DNA from: Diogma glabrata
Lineage: Eukaryota; Arthropoda; Insecta; Diptera; Cylindrotomidae
NCBI GenBank assembly: GCA_963693315.1
Contig: OY856187.1
Location: 79,062,796 to 79,126,795 of the forward strand
Length of the DNA: 64,000 nt
Direction of reading: 5' to 3'
Part shown: piece by piece, positions 34,928 to 46,200 of the stretch
How positions within the stretch are numbered: the first letter of the stretch is position 1
How the letters are laid out: each line of letters opens with the position of its first letter
Translations under genes and position numbers: made by a program
Notes under the pieces: generated by a model
Told to the model about the DNA's origin: nothing
The model's input: only the letters and a program-made list of their open reading frames with translations
Databases searched by the model: none

Positions 34928-37807
34928 TTCCGGCGGCCTTGAATCAGTTGATTCAATTGGTAGTAAAACCAGCTTATGTATTGGTCTTCTCAATTTTCCA
35001 TCAGCTGTTTTGACATCTACAACACGAACCATTTTATCTGTACCAAAAAAAACATTTGAAATTCTGCCAAGTAACCACTTTGTAGGTGGTAAATTCTCAT
35101 TTTTTATCAAAACTATATCGCCTTCCATTAGATTTCTTTTAACATTTAACCATTTGTTCCTCATTTGTTGCGAGGTTAAATATTCGCTGCACCATCTTTT
35201 CCAAAAATGTTGAGTAAGTTGCTGGACAAGTTTCCAGCGTTCATTGTAATTAAATGTTTTGTCTTGAAGACACCTCTCAGGAACTGCAGTTAATTGACAT
35301 CCTATTAAAAAGTGACCTGGAGTTAGCGGATCTACTTCGTTATTAGATACAGCACAAATCGGCCTTGAGTTAAGAATTGCTTCTACTTCAATCAATAAAG
35401 TATTCATCTCATCCATTGTTAGTAATTGATCTCCTATGACTCTACTGAGATGGAATTTCATTGACTTCACTGCTGCTTCCCATAATCCACCAAAGCTGGG
35501 CGCGCTTGGTGGGTTAAAATGCCAATTAATTTTATCTACTAAGAGAGAACGAAATATTAGAGTTTGGTTTAATTCTAAATTACTATAAATTTCGCAAAGT
35601 TTATTGTTCGCTCCCACAAAATTTGAACCATTGTCCGAATATATGTCGAGACAGAGGCCGCGTCTTGACACAAATCTTCGTAATGCAGCCAAAAAACTTT
35701 CTGTTGACATATCGTGGACAAGTTCGATATGAACCGCTTTTGAGCTGAGACATACAAATAGACAAACGTATGTTTTCTGCGATCGTTGTCCTCTACGTCT
35801 TGTTAGCATGGTTGAGAAAGGCCCGGCATAGTCGATGCCAACTTTTAAGAATGGACGATCATATTCAACCCTTGATATGGGTAAATCAGCCATGATTTGC
35901 TCTTCGGTTCTTCCTCGATGTCTGAAACAGATGGCACAAGAATTCACAATTCTTCTAGCGATATCGTGACACCTCAAAATCCAAAAGCGCTGTCTACTGA
36001 TATTGACTAACAGTGATATCCCTGCATGCTTGTATTTTAAGTGCAGATCTCGAATTATTTTTTCAGCAATTAAACTCTTGGAAGATAGTATGATGGGGTG
36101 CCTGGTATCATATTGTGCTTGCGAATGTTCTATTCTGCCTCCCATCCTTACTACACCAAATTTGTCAATGAAAGGATTCATGATTTTCAATAAGCTACCC
36201 TTAGAAACTAACTGGTTTTTTTTCAGCTGAGCAATTTCTTCTGCAAAATGGTAACTTTGTTGATATTTTACTATACATATCTTTGCTCTTTGGACTTCAT
36301 CTAGAACTAAATTCTTAGGTTTTGTAAGCCTTTCAGATTTTTTTGTAAGGATACGTAAAACGTATGCAACAACGTTTACAATCTTGTCATATTTAGAGTA
36401 TTTAAATAAAAGATTTTCCAATAACTCATTTTTGGCTGCCTCTATAAGTAAACATATAGGATTATTTGGTCGCATTTCTTCATTGGTTATGCCTCTCGCG
36501 TAAGATTGTTGTGGCCATTTCTCCTTATTGTATTTTAGCCATACTGGACCATCCCACCACAAAGTATTACCAGCCAACTCAACAGGGGAAATTCCTCGAG
36601 AAGCACAATCAGCAGGATTGTCACCCGACCTAACATGTCGCCAAGAATCTCTATTAAAATTCTGTAGAATTTCTGATGTCCTGTTTCCAACAAAGATGTT
36701 CCATTTACTTGGACGATCTGAAAGCCAATCCAGGACGATGGTTGAATCAGTCCATGCAGTTATGGAATTGATTTTCATGTCTAACGCTGATTTTACTGCA
36801 TTTAATAGCTTCGATAACAACAGTGCTCCGCATAACTCTAACCTAGGAATCGATAGTTGCTTTATTGGAGCTACTTTAGTTTTTGCAGTTATTAGCTTGA
36901 TGATATAAACACCTTCTCTATTCTTAACTCTGCAATAAACTGCTGCTGCGTAGGCAAGTTGACTTGCATCACAAAAGCCGTGCAATTCTGCTTCATTGCA
37001 GGTAGTATTGAGCCATCGCGGGATATTTATGGTTTCTAAATTTATTAATTCGGATCGTATTTCTAGCCAACGCAATTTATGCTCTTGCGGTAATTCTTCA
37101 TCCCATTCTAATTTGAGCAACCATAAATTTTGAAAGAAAATTTTAATTTTTACTATAGTTGGAGCTAACCATCCAAGGGGATCAAATATACGGCTTGATT
37201 CTGACAGAATTTTTCTTTTTGTTGTGATGGCTATTGGCTCTAAATTGACGGTAAATCTAAAATAATCACTACTTGGGTTCCATTGCAAACCTAAAACTTT
37301 TAATTCGTTGAATGTCTCTTCATTATTTTTGGACGTTATGGTAATGTTGTCTTGAATGACATCACTTAGTACCTCTACTGAATTTGAAGAAAATTTTCTC
37401 AAGTTGAAGCCAGCTTCTGATAAGATTTTAGTAAGTGCTGATTTCAGTTCCTTCAACTCCTCCAACTCGTTGGTACCAGTCATTACATCATCTACGTAGA
37501 TATCATTTTCAATAATTTTTGCCAAAGACGGATCTGTAGTTTTCAACGATAATTGTTTCAATGATCTCGTAGCTAAAAATGGTGCGCTTGATGTACCATA
37601 AGTAACTGTAAGCAATTTGTAGTGTTCTATTGGTTTGGATACATCACTCCGCCAAACAATCTTCTGGTAACGTGTATCTGGTGAATCGATCCAAATTTGA
37701 CGATACATCTTTTCAATGTCACCAGTCAGTACAAATTCGTGCTTTCGAAATCTTATAAGTATATTATACAAAGAGTCTTGTACGACTGGACCAATTAAAA
37801 GATTTTC
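34910..37807 (-). pseudogene. BEL/Pao Pol: RT, RNase H, integrase
   Basis: About 965 codons open. Reading leftward: RT with FVLTGDIEKMYRQI and the YVDDVMTG active site; an RNase H region with ELHGFCDASQLAYAAAVY and ITAWTDSTIVLDWL; integrase with a zinc site (HLKYKHAG, then CAICFRHR) and catalytic residues in VGIDYAGPF, YSDNGSNF and SFGGLWEAAVK. A C-terminal DUF5641-like domain holds RWKLVQQLTQHFWKRW. It ends inside the 3' LTR. The first 15 or so residues of the long open frame come from the inserted 211-bp element, so the native frame begins at the insertion edge. Cut off from the rest of RT. Confidence 0.92.
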
Positions 37808-38018
37808 TGAATCTAAAAAATTATGGTGCAAATTATGAAACTTTTTGCAATCCATACAATTTTAGAGCGATCTAGTTTCGAACCAATGAGAAAATTTTTA
37901 AACTTTAAAAAAGTTTATCATTCATAATTTGCACCATAATTTTTTAGATTCAGTTCTTATATTATTCTTGATGGGAGATTTTCCATCGGGGTGATGTTAC
38001 ATCACAAATAATTTACTG
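37808..38018 (+). mobile_element. 211-bp hammerhead-family insert with 15-bp TSD
   Basis: Inserted in BEL pol. The 15-bp target AATTAAAAGATTTTC is duplicated at 37793-37807 and 38019-38033. Positions 37808-37922 are the reverse complement of part of the 452-bp unit at 13.8 kb. From 37923 on it is the direct unit end, closing with AATAATTTACTG as at 13534 and 13986. On the minus strand it keeps CGAAAC (GAAA at 37876-37879) and ACTAGAT, the 3' half of the hammerhead with the canonical core G. The CTGATGA half is lost exactly at the inversion point. The long TSD points to retrotransposition. Confidence 0.75.
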
Positions 38019-38261
38019 AATTAAAAGATTTTCATTTAGAGAAGTTTTTAATGTTGTTTGAGCAGAGGCGTCAAACACAACACGAAGCTTTGTTGTGATG
38101 CTTGACTCTTTAAAGACTCCATGGTGTGGTAAATAGTACCCATCATTTTCGTTAATCTCATTTGCTGACAGTTTTATCATGTGTCCCAGCTCTTCATATT
38201 CTTTCATAAAATTATTGTACATATCGCAAAAATCTGGATTTCTTAGAAAACGTCGCTCCAT
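38019..38261 (-). pseudogene. BEL/Pao Pol N-terminal piece
   Basis: It contains ERRFLRNPDFCDMYNNFM and GYYLPHHGVFKESSITTKLR, then VVFDASAQT, the start of the BEL RT domain. It overlaps the end of the gag-pro frame by a 1-nt frameshift in an A-rich stretch near 38265, and is cut by the 211-bp insert. Confidence 0.85.
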
Positions 38262-39429
38262 GGCTTTTTGCTTTGCAGTGCAATGTATAATGAACTACCT
38301 AATTGAGGATTTTCAGTTTTGAATGGCAATCGAACACAAAATTTTCCATCTGCAAGACGCTTAGTATTTGCCATGATGTGATTTTCACATAAGTGTTCTT
38401 CGGATGACTTTATATTATTAGACGCATACACCTCTTCCAGTTCCCAAAAACGTCTAAGAGATCGATCCAAATCGCAATCTACTAGAAAATTAGAAACTGT
38501 TGAGATGTTAGCCGAAAGTTGACTAGATGGAGTAAGAGGTCCTGATACGATCCATCCCAAAATGGTATTTTGAGCAATAGGCTGATTTTCTTCACCCATG
38601 ATCTTGCCAGAATCTAGTAGCCTAAAGAACTGATCGGAACCAATTAAAAGGTCAATTTTCTTCGGTTCGCCGTACGTTGGATCAGCCAGTTTAATTCCAT
38701 TCAAATAATGCCAATTTTGAGTTTCAACTTTTGTTGCTGGAAGTGTCGAAGTAACTTTGTCCACTATTAACACCTGAAGCTTAAACATTTTTTCAGGATT
38801 AATCATAGATTGCATCTCAAGTATTGTTGTGCCTCTTGATACACCTGCATTGGCTTGCCCTATTCCAGAAATTGAAATTCTTGCATTTCTTCTAGGTAAG
38901 CTTAATCTTTGTATCAAAGATTCAGTCGCAAAAGACACTTGAGACCCAGAGTCTAATAGCGCACAACATTCTAAATACTCTCCCTGATTGTTTTTGATGC
39001 GGACAATAGCAGTTGGTAGGATTGCTTTTATAATTGCACTAGATGTTTGTGGACATTCTGCTGTTATACAATTTATATTGCTAAGGTCGTCGCAGTGCAA
39101 ACTAGTATAAGTATTTTCAATATCAGTTGGTTCAGGTTGAGTAACTATATGCGTATTTACATTTGTTGATTGCTTAGGTTCATCTAAATTGGATACATGT
39201 AAGAGTGAATTATGTTTTCGTTTGCATACATTGCAACGCTTACGAGATATACATCGATATACTCCATGAGTAGGACTTAGACAATTAAAACAACGATTGT
39301 TTTCTTTAATAAAATCTCGTCTTTGTTCAACTGTCATGATCTGAAACCTTGCACAACTAAAAAGGAAATGATCTTCTGAACATAAATCACACTTGTTCGA
39401 AGAAGTTACTACCATTCCTCTAATCGGGG
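38243..39429 (-). pseudogene. BEL/Pao Gag-Pro middle part (zinc knuckles, protease)
   Basis: The frame opens at the edge of the gypsy insertion. Zinc-knuckle-like CDLCSEDHFLFSC, CFNCLSPTHGVYRC and CNVCKRKHNSLLH come first. A pepsin-like retroviral protease follows with active site ALLDSGSQVSF near residue 155, then LIGSDQFF near 260. It ends prematurely at the frameshift near 38265. It was continuous with the gag part at 48551-49485 before the gypsy insertion. Confidence 0.9.
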
Positions 39430-40306
39430 TGTACTACATCTCAAATGTACCCACTAACTTCCAAATAAAACTTTGATGAAAAACAATCATAAAACTAAAA
39501 AACAACAAACATAATAACAAATTATTACTCATGATAGTAAAAGCCAAATGCATTTTACACATGACGTAGAAACTAAATTAAAAAATATAAATCAAATTTT
39601 TTATTACTTTCATAACTGACCATAACAAATGTAAAACATATAAACGAAATAATAATATGGGTCAGATTCAATTTCATAACATAAAAAAAGTGTGTGAAGA
39701 AAATATAATACTAAAAGATATCATGTGACACTTTTTAATTGTTTTATATTCTTTTAATAATTATTCCTTTTTGATGAATAAACAAATTTTCATATATAAA
39801 TATTTTTAAGTATTTTAGTAAATAAGAATCGATAAATTTTATTGAATTTGGTGGGAGAATAGATTTATAGTAAATAAAGAAATTGTTTTTATTTTGTAAT
39901 TGGGGAAATGAATTATGTAAAATATTTTAGGTATATATAGAACGAATTGATTGAATAAAACCCAGACTTAATTTTGAATTTAAATAGATCGTTTTTATTT
40001 TCGAATTAATTCTCGACGTTCCGAATTGCTCTTGAAGCCAAAGGAACTAACAGAAATGAGATAGAGCGAATAGCTTAATTGTTAAAGTTCTATTGATTTT
40101 CTGGGACTGTTCTACGACAGAAAGACGTACTCGACCCAGCTACAAATATATATCTGTAGGAAAACGATTTCTTAAGTTTTCCTGCCATCAATCGCAGCAC
40201 CCAGCATAAGTTCAAATGAATCACAATTTTGAACACGACTTCGATATATATATCAAGAATATCAATAAGAGCTTCGAAGACGATATAAAATCACGAATAC
40301 ATTATA
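39430..40306 (+). repeat. Gypsy 5' LTR
   Basis: 877 bp, from TGTACTACATCTC to ATACATTATA. It carries a TATA box and the first 30 codons of the small leader ORF. The only difference from the 3' LTR that I saw is C/T at 40281 versus 48525. Confidence 0.95.
39932..39939 (+). promoter_or_regulatory. Gypsy LTR TATA box
   Basis: TATATATA in GGTATATATAGAACG. A start about 30 bases downstream would leave both leader ORFs and gag in the genomic RNA. An AATAAA follows at 39954-39959, but it would lie at or before the start site, so its role is unclear. Confidence 0.5.
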
Positions 40307-40653
40307 TGGCGACCGAACCTATAAAAAACCTGGAAAAAGTCAAAGAAGAATACCAATTGGAAGTAAAGAAGAAGATCCCAATTTCGCTCGAAGAATATAG
40401 GAGAAAGAAAAAGAAGACACCGTGCGGTATAGAGCAAAGCGCTGAAAGTCCAGTAATAATAAATTTGAAAAAGGAACGAGGTGGTGAAGGTGCCAGACAC
40501 GCAAGAGAGCTGAAAGAATACTATCGTTTGGCGGGGATTAAGACAAATACTGAAGAGGAAAGGAGATCATTTTTAGAGAAAGCAGCAGAGATAAAGAAGA
40601 AAAGAGCGGGATTGAAGAAAGAAAGACGCTTGAGAAATAAAAATAAATTTTAA
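40216..40653 (+). CDS. Gypsy leader ORF: 145-aa highly basic protein
   Basis: It starts inside the 5' LTR (the ATG at 40216 recurs in the 3' LTR at 48460) and reads through the primer-binding site into the leader. Residues 1-40 are acidic/neutral (FEHDFDIYIKNINKSFEDD). Residues 50-75 are Lys/Arg-rich (VKKKIPISLEEYRRKKKK). The C-terminus is charged and helical (GARHARELKEYYRLAG, then EERRSFLEKAAEIKKKRAG). No known domain is recognised. It is the first long ORF of the genomic RNA, ahead of gag; as an open frame in a nearly unmutated element it may be translated. Function unknown; nucleic-acid binding is only a guess from charge. Confidence 0.55.
   Translation: MNHNFEHDFDIYIKNINKSFEDDIKSRIHYMATEPIKNLEKVKEEYQLEVKKKIPISLEEYRRKKKKTPCGIEQSAESPVIINLKKERGGEGARHARELKEYYRLAGIKTNTEEERRSFLEKAAEIKKKRAGLKKERRLRNKNKF
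40307..40318 (+). promoter_or_regulatory. Gypsy primer-binding site
   Basis: TGGCGACCGAAC begins at the base after the LTR, a form typical of gypsy-group primer-binding sites. The tRNA species is not assigned. Confidence 0.75.
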
Positions 40654-40692
40654 GAATTTACAAAAAAAAAAATTTTAATCTAAGAATAAAAA

Positions 40693-40793
<101 letters not shown>

Positions 40794-40917
40794 AATTTTA
40801 AAACTTTCATACTAGAATTTAAACCTTTTTAATTAATAGATTTAATAAAAATTTCTCTGAACGAGAATAATTTCATATTTTTATGATTACGGTTTAAAAT
40901 TTATTTTAACGTAAAAT

Positions 40918-41142
40918 ATGGGTAATAATAATCAAAAACCCAAAGAAGAAGAAATCATAGTCACGAACGGTGCCGGGTCCGCAACTAACATCACTGGAAA
41001 TACAGTAAATGAGAAAATCAATAAATATGAAATTATTGCCGTAACCACCATTTTAGTGATAGTAATAATATTCGTAGTTTACAAATTAAAAATGTATCTT
41101 AAAAATAATATAAAGAAAGAAGTGAATAAAGTTACTGTCTAA
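40918..41142 (+). CDS. Gypsy leader ORF: 74-aa single-span membrane protein
   Basis: It starts MGNNNQKPKEEE, with Gly at position 2 (a possible N-myristoylation context). A polar stretch (ATNITGNTVNEKINKYE) is followed by about 20 hydrophobic residues at roughly 40-57 (IIAVTTILVIVIIFVVYK), then a basic tail (KNNIKKEVNKVTV). This layout of small N-terminal head, one span and polybasic tail resembles small viral membrane proteins in general. No specific family is recognised. It lies 264 bp after the basic ORF and 748 bp before gag. The ATG is well isolated and the frame matches its structure. Confidence 0.6.
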   Translation: MGNNNQKPKEEEIIVTNGAGSATNITGNTVNEKINKYEIIAVTTILVIVIIFVVYKLKMYLKNNIKKEVNKVTV

Positions 41143-41264
41143 AAAAAAATTTTTTATGATAATTTTAATTTTCTTTTCATTTTGTTTGGTAAATTGTTTT
41201 CTCTTCGTATGCAAAAAAAAAAAAATGATAATTTCGTTGTTTTGTTGAAAAATAATTTTTTCGG

Positions 41265-41780
41265 CTAACGGCTGTAAAGTTTAACTTTACTGCCGCTGGG
41301 GAGTAGCTAAAGTCTTACTTTTTAGCCGGCGGCTGCAAAAGTGACGTCATTTTTACTTTTTCTGCCGGCGGCTGTAAAGTAACTTCCATATTTTTACGGC
41401 GGCTGTAAAGTAATTTTCATATTTTTACGGCGGCTGTAAAGTAATTTTCATATTTTTACGGCGGCAGTAAAGTAAAATAAAATGATATTATTAATTTGTT
41501 CAAAACAGAATGCATTTCAGTTCATTTTAATGAATAAAAATAAAAAAAAATTAATTTCAGAAAATTTATTACCTAAAACATATTTTTAAAAAATTTGATG
41601 CATTAATTTCATATTTTTAAACAAATTTAAACGTTTGCCGAAAAAATAGTGTATTGAATTCGGAGCTAAAGTGACTTTTTGTGTTTCGTCTATAATTGTC
41701 GGCCTCCCTACGGTCGGCCGCCAAACTATAGACTCAACACAAAAAGTACGACTTTAGCTCCTAATTCAATAATATACTAT
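41265..41780 (+). repeat. Interspersed repeat R2 in gypsy leader
   Basis: A GC-rich core with four ~34-bp units of ATTTTTACGGCGGCTGTAAAG lies at 41388-41475, preceded by GGCTAACGGCTGTAAAGTTT. The right end is a ~48-bp imperfect palindrome (41646-41694 against 41728-41780) around GTCGGCCTCCCTACGGTCGG. The reverse-orientation relative at 15626-16200 suggests an independent repeat captured by the gypsy element. Confidence 0.65.
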
Positions 41781-41890
41781 TGTTGTGAAACAATTTGTTT
41801 TGAATATAATTTTGGTTGATAGATAGTTTTTGTTGGTAAATAATTTTGGTAAATAGACAGTTTTTGATGATGAAATTTTTTTGATTTTAG

Positions 41891-43195
41891 TTGATGGAAT
41901 CAGTGCAAAAAGCAAAAGAGATAATCAGTGAATTGGAAAGATTATACTCTAATTTTACGAAAAACCCGAATAGAACTTATACGCATGAGCATATCCTTAA
42001 TCTTTGTACAAAAGTAAGTACACTTAAACAAGAATTCAAAGAGCTATCAAAGACTTTCATTACAGTACTTGATTCAAAAACCCTTGATAAACTTCAAGGA
42101 AAATTTAAATCTGATTATCAAGAACTCAAGAAAAAATTAGCTACTTTTTCTAAGGACTTATTAGAGAGCTCCCTTCAAGACACTGAGGAAATATCAAATT
42201 TACAAGAGACAGAAGAGATACCAAGAATAAAAATGGCATCCTTCGATATTGAGAAAACGTTAAAAATAATCCCGACTTTCGATGGAAAATCTAATGATCT
42301 TCCAATATTTTTAAATTTGATACAACATCTGAGCAGTACGCTGAAAGATAATGAGGAAAAAATTAAACTGATAGCATTTATCTGGGACACCAGACTAACT
42401 TTGAACGCGAAGACGAAATTAGTTTCGATCAAAAAACCCGATAGCATTGAAGAACTTAAAATAATATTTAATAAAATTTTCAAAAAACGGACGACTTGTT
42501 TGAATATTCAAACAAAAATCACTCAAGCGCGTCAAAATAATTTATCTGCCGAATCATTTGGGAACAAAATTGAAGGTATGATAACTGAACTCAATGCATT
42601 ACAGATATCAGAGCAAGGTGATAAACATGCTGATATCATCACTAAATTGAATGAACAAACGGGACTAAACGCTTTCAAGACTGGTTTAAATGAACCAATC
42701 AAAAACATGGTATATGCCGCGAGACTTAATTCACTTCAGGAAGCAATCCAATATGCTGCCGAAGTAGATGAGCAATCGAACACAGCACGAGTGCTACACT
42801 TCAATGCACGAAACTATAGAAATGACTATAGAAATCAAGCCAACAACTATCAACATAAGAAAAATTTTAATCGATCTTATCAGAAGAATAAGAATCGAAA
42901 TAATTATAATAATAGTAATAATAATAAAAATTTTAATAATAATGCATACGGTTACAATGGAAATAATTCCAGTAACAATAAAAATTTTAATAATGGATAT
43001 TATTCCAATACCAATAATAATAATAATAATAATTTGAATAAAAGATTCAATGATGCTAGAAATACAAATTTTAATAGAAATGGGAATAATAATAATTATA
43101 ATAATAGTAGAACAGTAAATTTAGCTCAAGCGGAAAACTGGGAAGGAGTCACCGAGAACCAGTTATCGAGCGACTCCCCAGTAGTAGATTTATAA
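41891..43195 (+). CDS. Gypsy Gag, Asn-rich, no zinc knuckle
   Basis: 434 residues. The N-terminal 100 are helical and charged. Residues about 120-300 form the Retrotrans_gag-like core (IPTFDGKSNDLPIFLNLIQ, then FGNKIEGMITELN, GLNEPIKNMVYAARLNSLQE). The C-terminal 115 residues are Asn/Tyr/Arg-rich (NRNNYNNSNNNKNFNNN). No CCHC knuckle is present, so RNA binding may rest on the Asn/Arg-rich tail. It ends with TAA at 43193-43195, overlapping the open pol frame. Gag forms virus-like particles. Confidence 0.9.
   Translation: MMESVQKAKEIISELERLYSNFTKNPNRTYTHEHILNLCTKVSTLKQEFKELSKTFITVLDSKTLDKLQGKFKSDYQELKKKLATFSKDLLESSLQDTEEISNLQETEEIPRIKMASFDIEKTLKIIPTFDGKSNDLPIFLNLIQHLSSTLKDNEEKIKLIAFIWDTRLTLNAKTKLVSIKKPDSIEELKIIFNKIFKKRTTCLNIQTKITQARQNNLSAESFGNKIEGMITELNALQISEQGDKHADIITKLNEQTGLNAFKTGLNEPIKNMVYAARLNSLQEAIQYAAEVDEQSNTARVLHFNARNYRNDYRNQANNYQHKKNFNRSYQKNKNRNNYNNSNNNKNFNNNAYGYNGNNSSNNKNFNNGYYSNTNNNNNNNLNKRFNDARNTNFNRNGNNNNYNNSRTVNLAQAENWEGVTENQLSSDSPVVDL
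43117..43123 (+). promoter_or_regulatory. Candidate -1 frameshift slippery heptamer
   Basis: A AAT TTA in gag phase fits X XXY YYZ. It lies 7 bases after the last stop of the pol frame (TAG 43108-43110) and 70 bases before the gag stop, so slipping here continues into pol. Downstream, CTGG + GGAGTC (43138-43149) can pair with GACTCC + CCAG (about 43171-43181), a ~10-bp stem with a 3-base bulge starting 14 bases after the heptamer. Confidence 0.6.
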
Positions 43196-43233
43196 AGATA
43201 TATTACTTAAATCCTAGCACAAATACGAACTTC

Positions 43234-46200
43234 GTGAAAATTCATACAAGTATAACGGATGGTTTCAGAACATTTCTGATAGATACAGGAGCAGATATAT
43301 CTCTCCTGAAGATAAATAAAATTAATAAAAGCATCAATGTTAATGATGATAGATGTAGAATAAAAGGGGTAACTAGTGAAGAAACGTTCTCACTAGGGAC
43401 GACTAGAGCAATCTTAAATTTAGAAAATGATGATGTAGAACAAGAATTTCATCTGATTGATGAAAATTTTCCATTAGAGACAGATGGGATATTAGGTAGG
43501 GATTTCCTACATAAAAACTACTGCAAGATAGATTACGATACTTACACTCTATCTGCACACGTGAATAATGAAGAAAATAAATTACCGATGCTTACAAAAT
43601 TAGATAAAGAAGAGGGGTTAACTGTACCAGCACGATCACAAGTTATTAGGAGGGTACAAATAAGAAGGACAGAGGACATCGTAGTGTTGAATCATGAGAT
43701 AGAAGAAGGAGTGTATATAGCAAATACAATTGTTCCAGTCGAAGGTATAGCACATATCAAGATTTTAAATACAAAAGAGTATGATGTGACTATAAGAAGA
43801 TTAACTCCAAAAGTTCAACCATTGAAGAATTACCACATTTTACGGATGTCCAAGAACAAAGGCAAGTTATCAGCGGAGCAACGTTATAACAAAATACTAA
43901 AAGAATTGGATTTAGAAGGTTTAGAAGAACAAGCGCGAAACTCAATCAAGGAAATATGCAAAGAATTTTCGGACATATTTCACTTAGAGGATGAACAACT
44001 GACAGCAAATAATTTTTATAAACAAAACATACCATTAGCAGATAATAATCCGGTATATATAAAAAACTATAGATTACCACAAGCGCATATGGATGAAATA
44101 AATAAGCAAGTTGACAAGTTACTTAAAGAGGACGTGGTAGAACCATCAGTTAGTCCTTACAATTCACCGTTACTAATTGTACCAAAGCAAAACGGAACCG
44201 AGGACAAGTGGAGATTGGTGGTAGATTTCAGACAACTGAATAAGAAGATCGTCGATGATAAATTTCCATTAACAAGATTGGACGATATCCTAGACAATCT
44301 TGGAAGGGCGAAATATTTTTCAACGCTAGACTTAACGAGTTCCTTTCACCAGATCGAACTTGAAGAGGAATCAAGACCGTTAACGTCATTTTCAACTAAC
44401 AAAGGACATTATCACTTTAAGAGGTTACCATTTGGATTAAAAATATCAACCAACAGTTTCCAAAGAATGCTTACTATAGCTCTAGCTGGTCTAGAAACAG
44501 AAGCATTTCTCTACGTTGATGACATCATAATATTCGGATGTAGCTTAAAACATCACAATACAAACTTAATCAAAACTTTCAATAGATTAAGGGAGTATAA
44601 TCTAAAACTAAATCCGAAGAAATGCAACTTTTTGAAAACTGAAGTAACATATCTAGGTCATTTAATAACAAATGAAGGAGTAAGAACAGATCCTAGAAAA
44701 TATGATGTGATAAAGAACTACCCAACACCAGTTAACGCCGACGAAACAAAAAGATTTACTGCATTTTGCAATTACTACCGCAGATTTATACCAAACTTTG
44801 CAGAAATAGCGAAACCACTAAACAACTTAGGAAAGAAGAATGTAACTTTTGAATGGACAAACGAATGCAAACAAGCATTCTCAACGCTTAAAGAAAAATT
44901 AATTAATCCACCAATTATAAAATACCCAAACTTCGAAGAAAAATTTATAGTGACGACTGATGCATCGAATTATGCATTAGGGGCTGTACTTTCACAAGGT
45001 GAAATTGGAAAAGATTTACCAATATCTTACGCAAGTAAATCATTAAATAAGCATGAAATAAACAAACCGGTAATTGAGAAGGAATTATTAGCAATCCATT
45101 GGGCAATAAATTTCTTCAGACCATATATTTATGGAAGAAAATTTATAGTTGTAACAGATCACAGATCATTAGTGAGCCTGTTTACATACAAAAATCCATC
45201 ATCGAAATTGACAAGGATAAGATTAGATCTATCCGACTACGACTTTGAAATAGTGTATAAACAAGGAAAAATTAATACAAATGCAGATGCACTATCGAGA
45301 ATTAAGATTGACTCAGAAATATTGAAAGCAATGATACCCACTACTACAGTAAATATAGTCACGAGAGCCATGAAAAGAAAAGAAGATATGAAAAGAATCG
45401 AGGAAAATAGCATCACAGGAATGAATGAGGGTGGCCAACCTTATACATGGAACTGTACTTCGATTTCTGAAGTAAGGAATATAAAAAATTTAAGATTTAT
45501 AAATATTAATAGTTTGCAATATAAATTTAATAATACTGATGTTTTGTACAGCGAAAATCCGCACATGAACTATGGTTTTGTGCAGGAAAAGCATGTAAAG
45601 AAAACGAGAGGAAGTATAAATAATAAAGCGCCCAAACATAAGAGTTTGGATAATATAAATGAAAATAATATATCAATTGATAAAAATGAAGTTATTGTAA
45701 CATTTAGCGAAAATCCGCATATAGACTTTGGTTTTATGCTGGAAAAGTTAATATGGAAAATGAAAGAGGAAAATATAGAAAAATTAGCGCTTAAAACTGA
45801 TGATGAAATATTTACACGTGTTAAAATAAATGAGTTCAAAGAGATATTTACCGAGCTGCAGTCGGAATTGAACAAAAATGATAAGCAAACAAATCTAAGA
45901 ATATTAATATATGAGGCTCCATTAAAGATTAATGATAGTGACAAAATGATAGAAATTATAAAAGAATTTCATAATACACCACACGCTGGAGGACACTCAG
46001 GTGTGAGAAGAACGATTACTAAAATTAAACAACGTTATACATTTAAGAATCTAAATAAACTGGTAAAGAATTATGTTAATAGATGCGAAGTATGTGCTAG
46101 GAACAAACAAATTAGAAATATAAGAGAAAAACTAACCATTACTGAAACTCCTAAAACTAGCTTTGAGATAATTTCAATGGACGCAGTAGGTCCATTAAGA

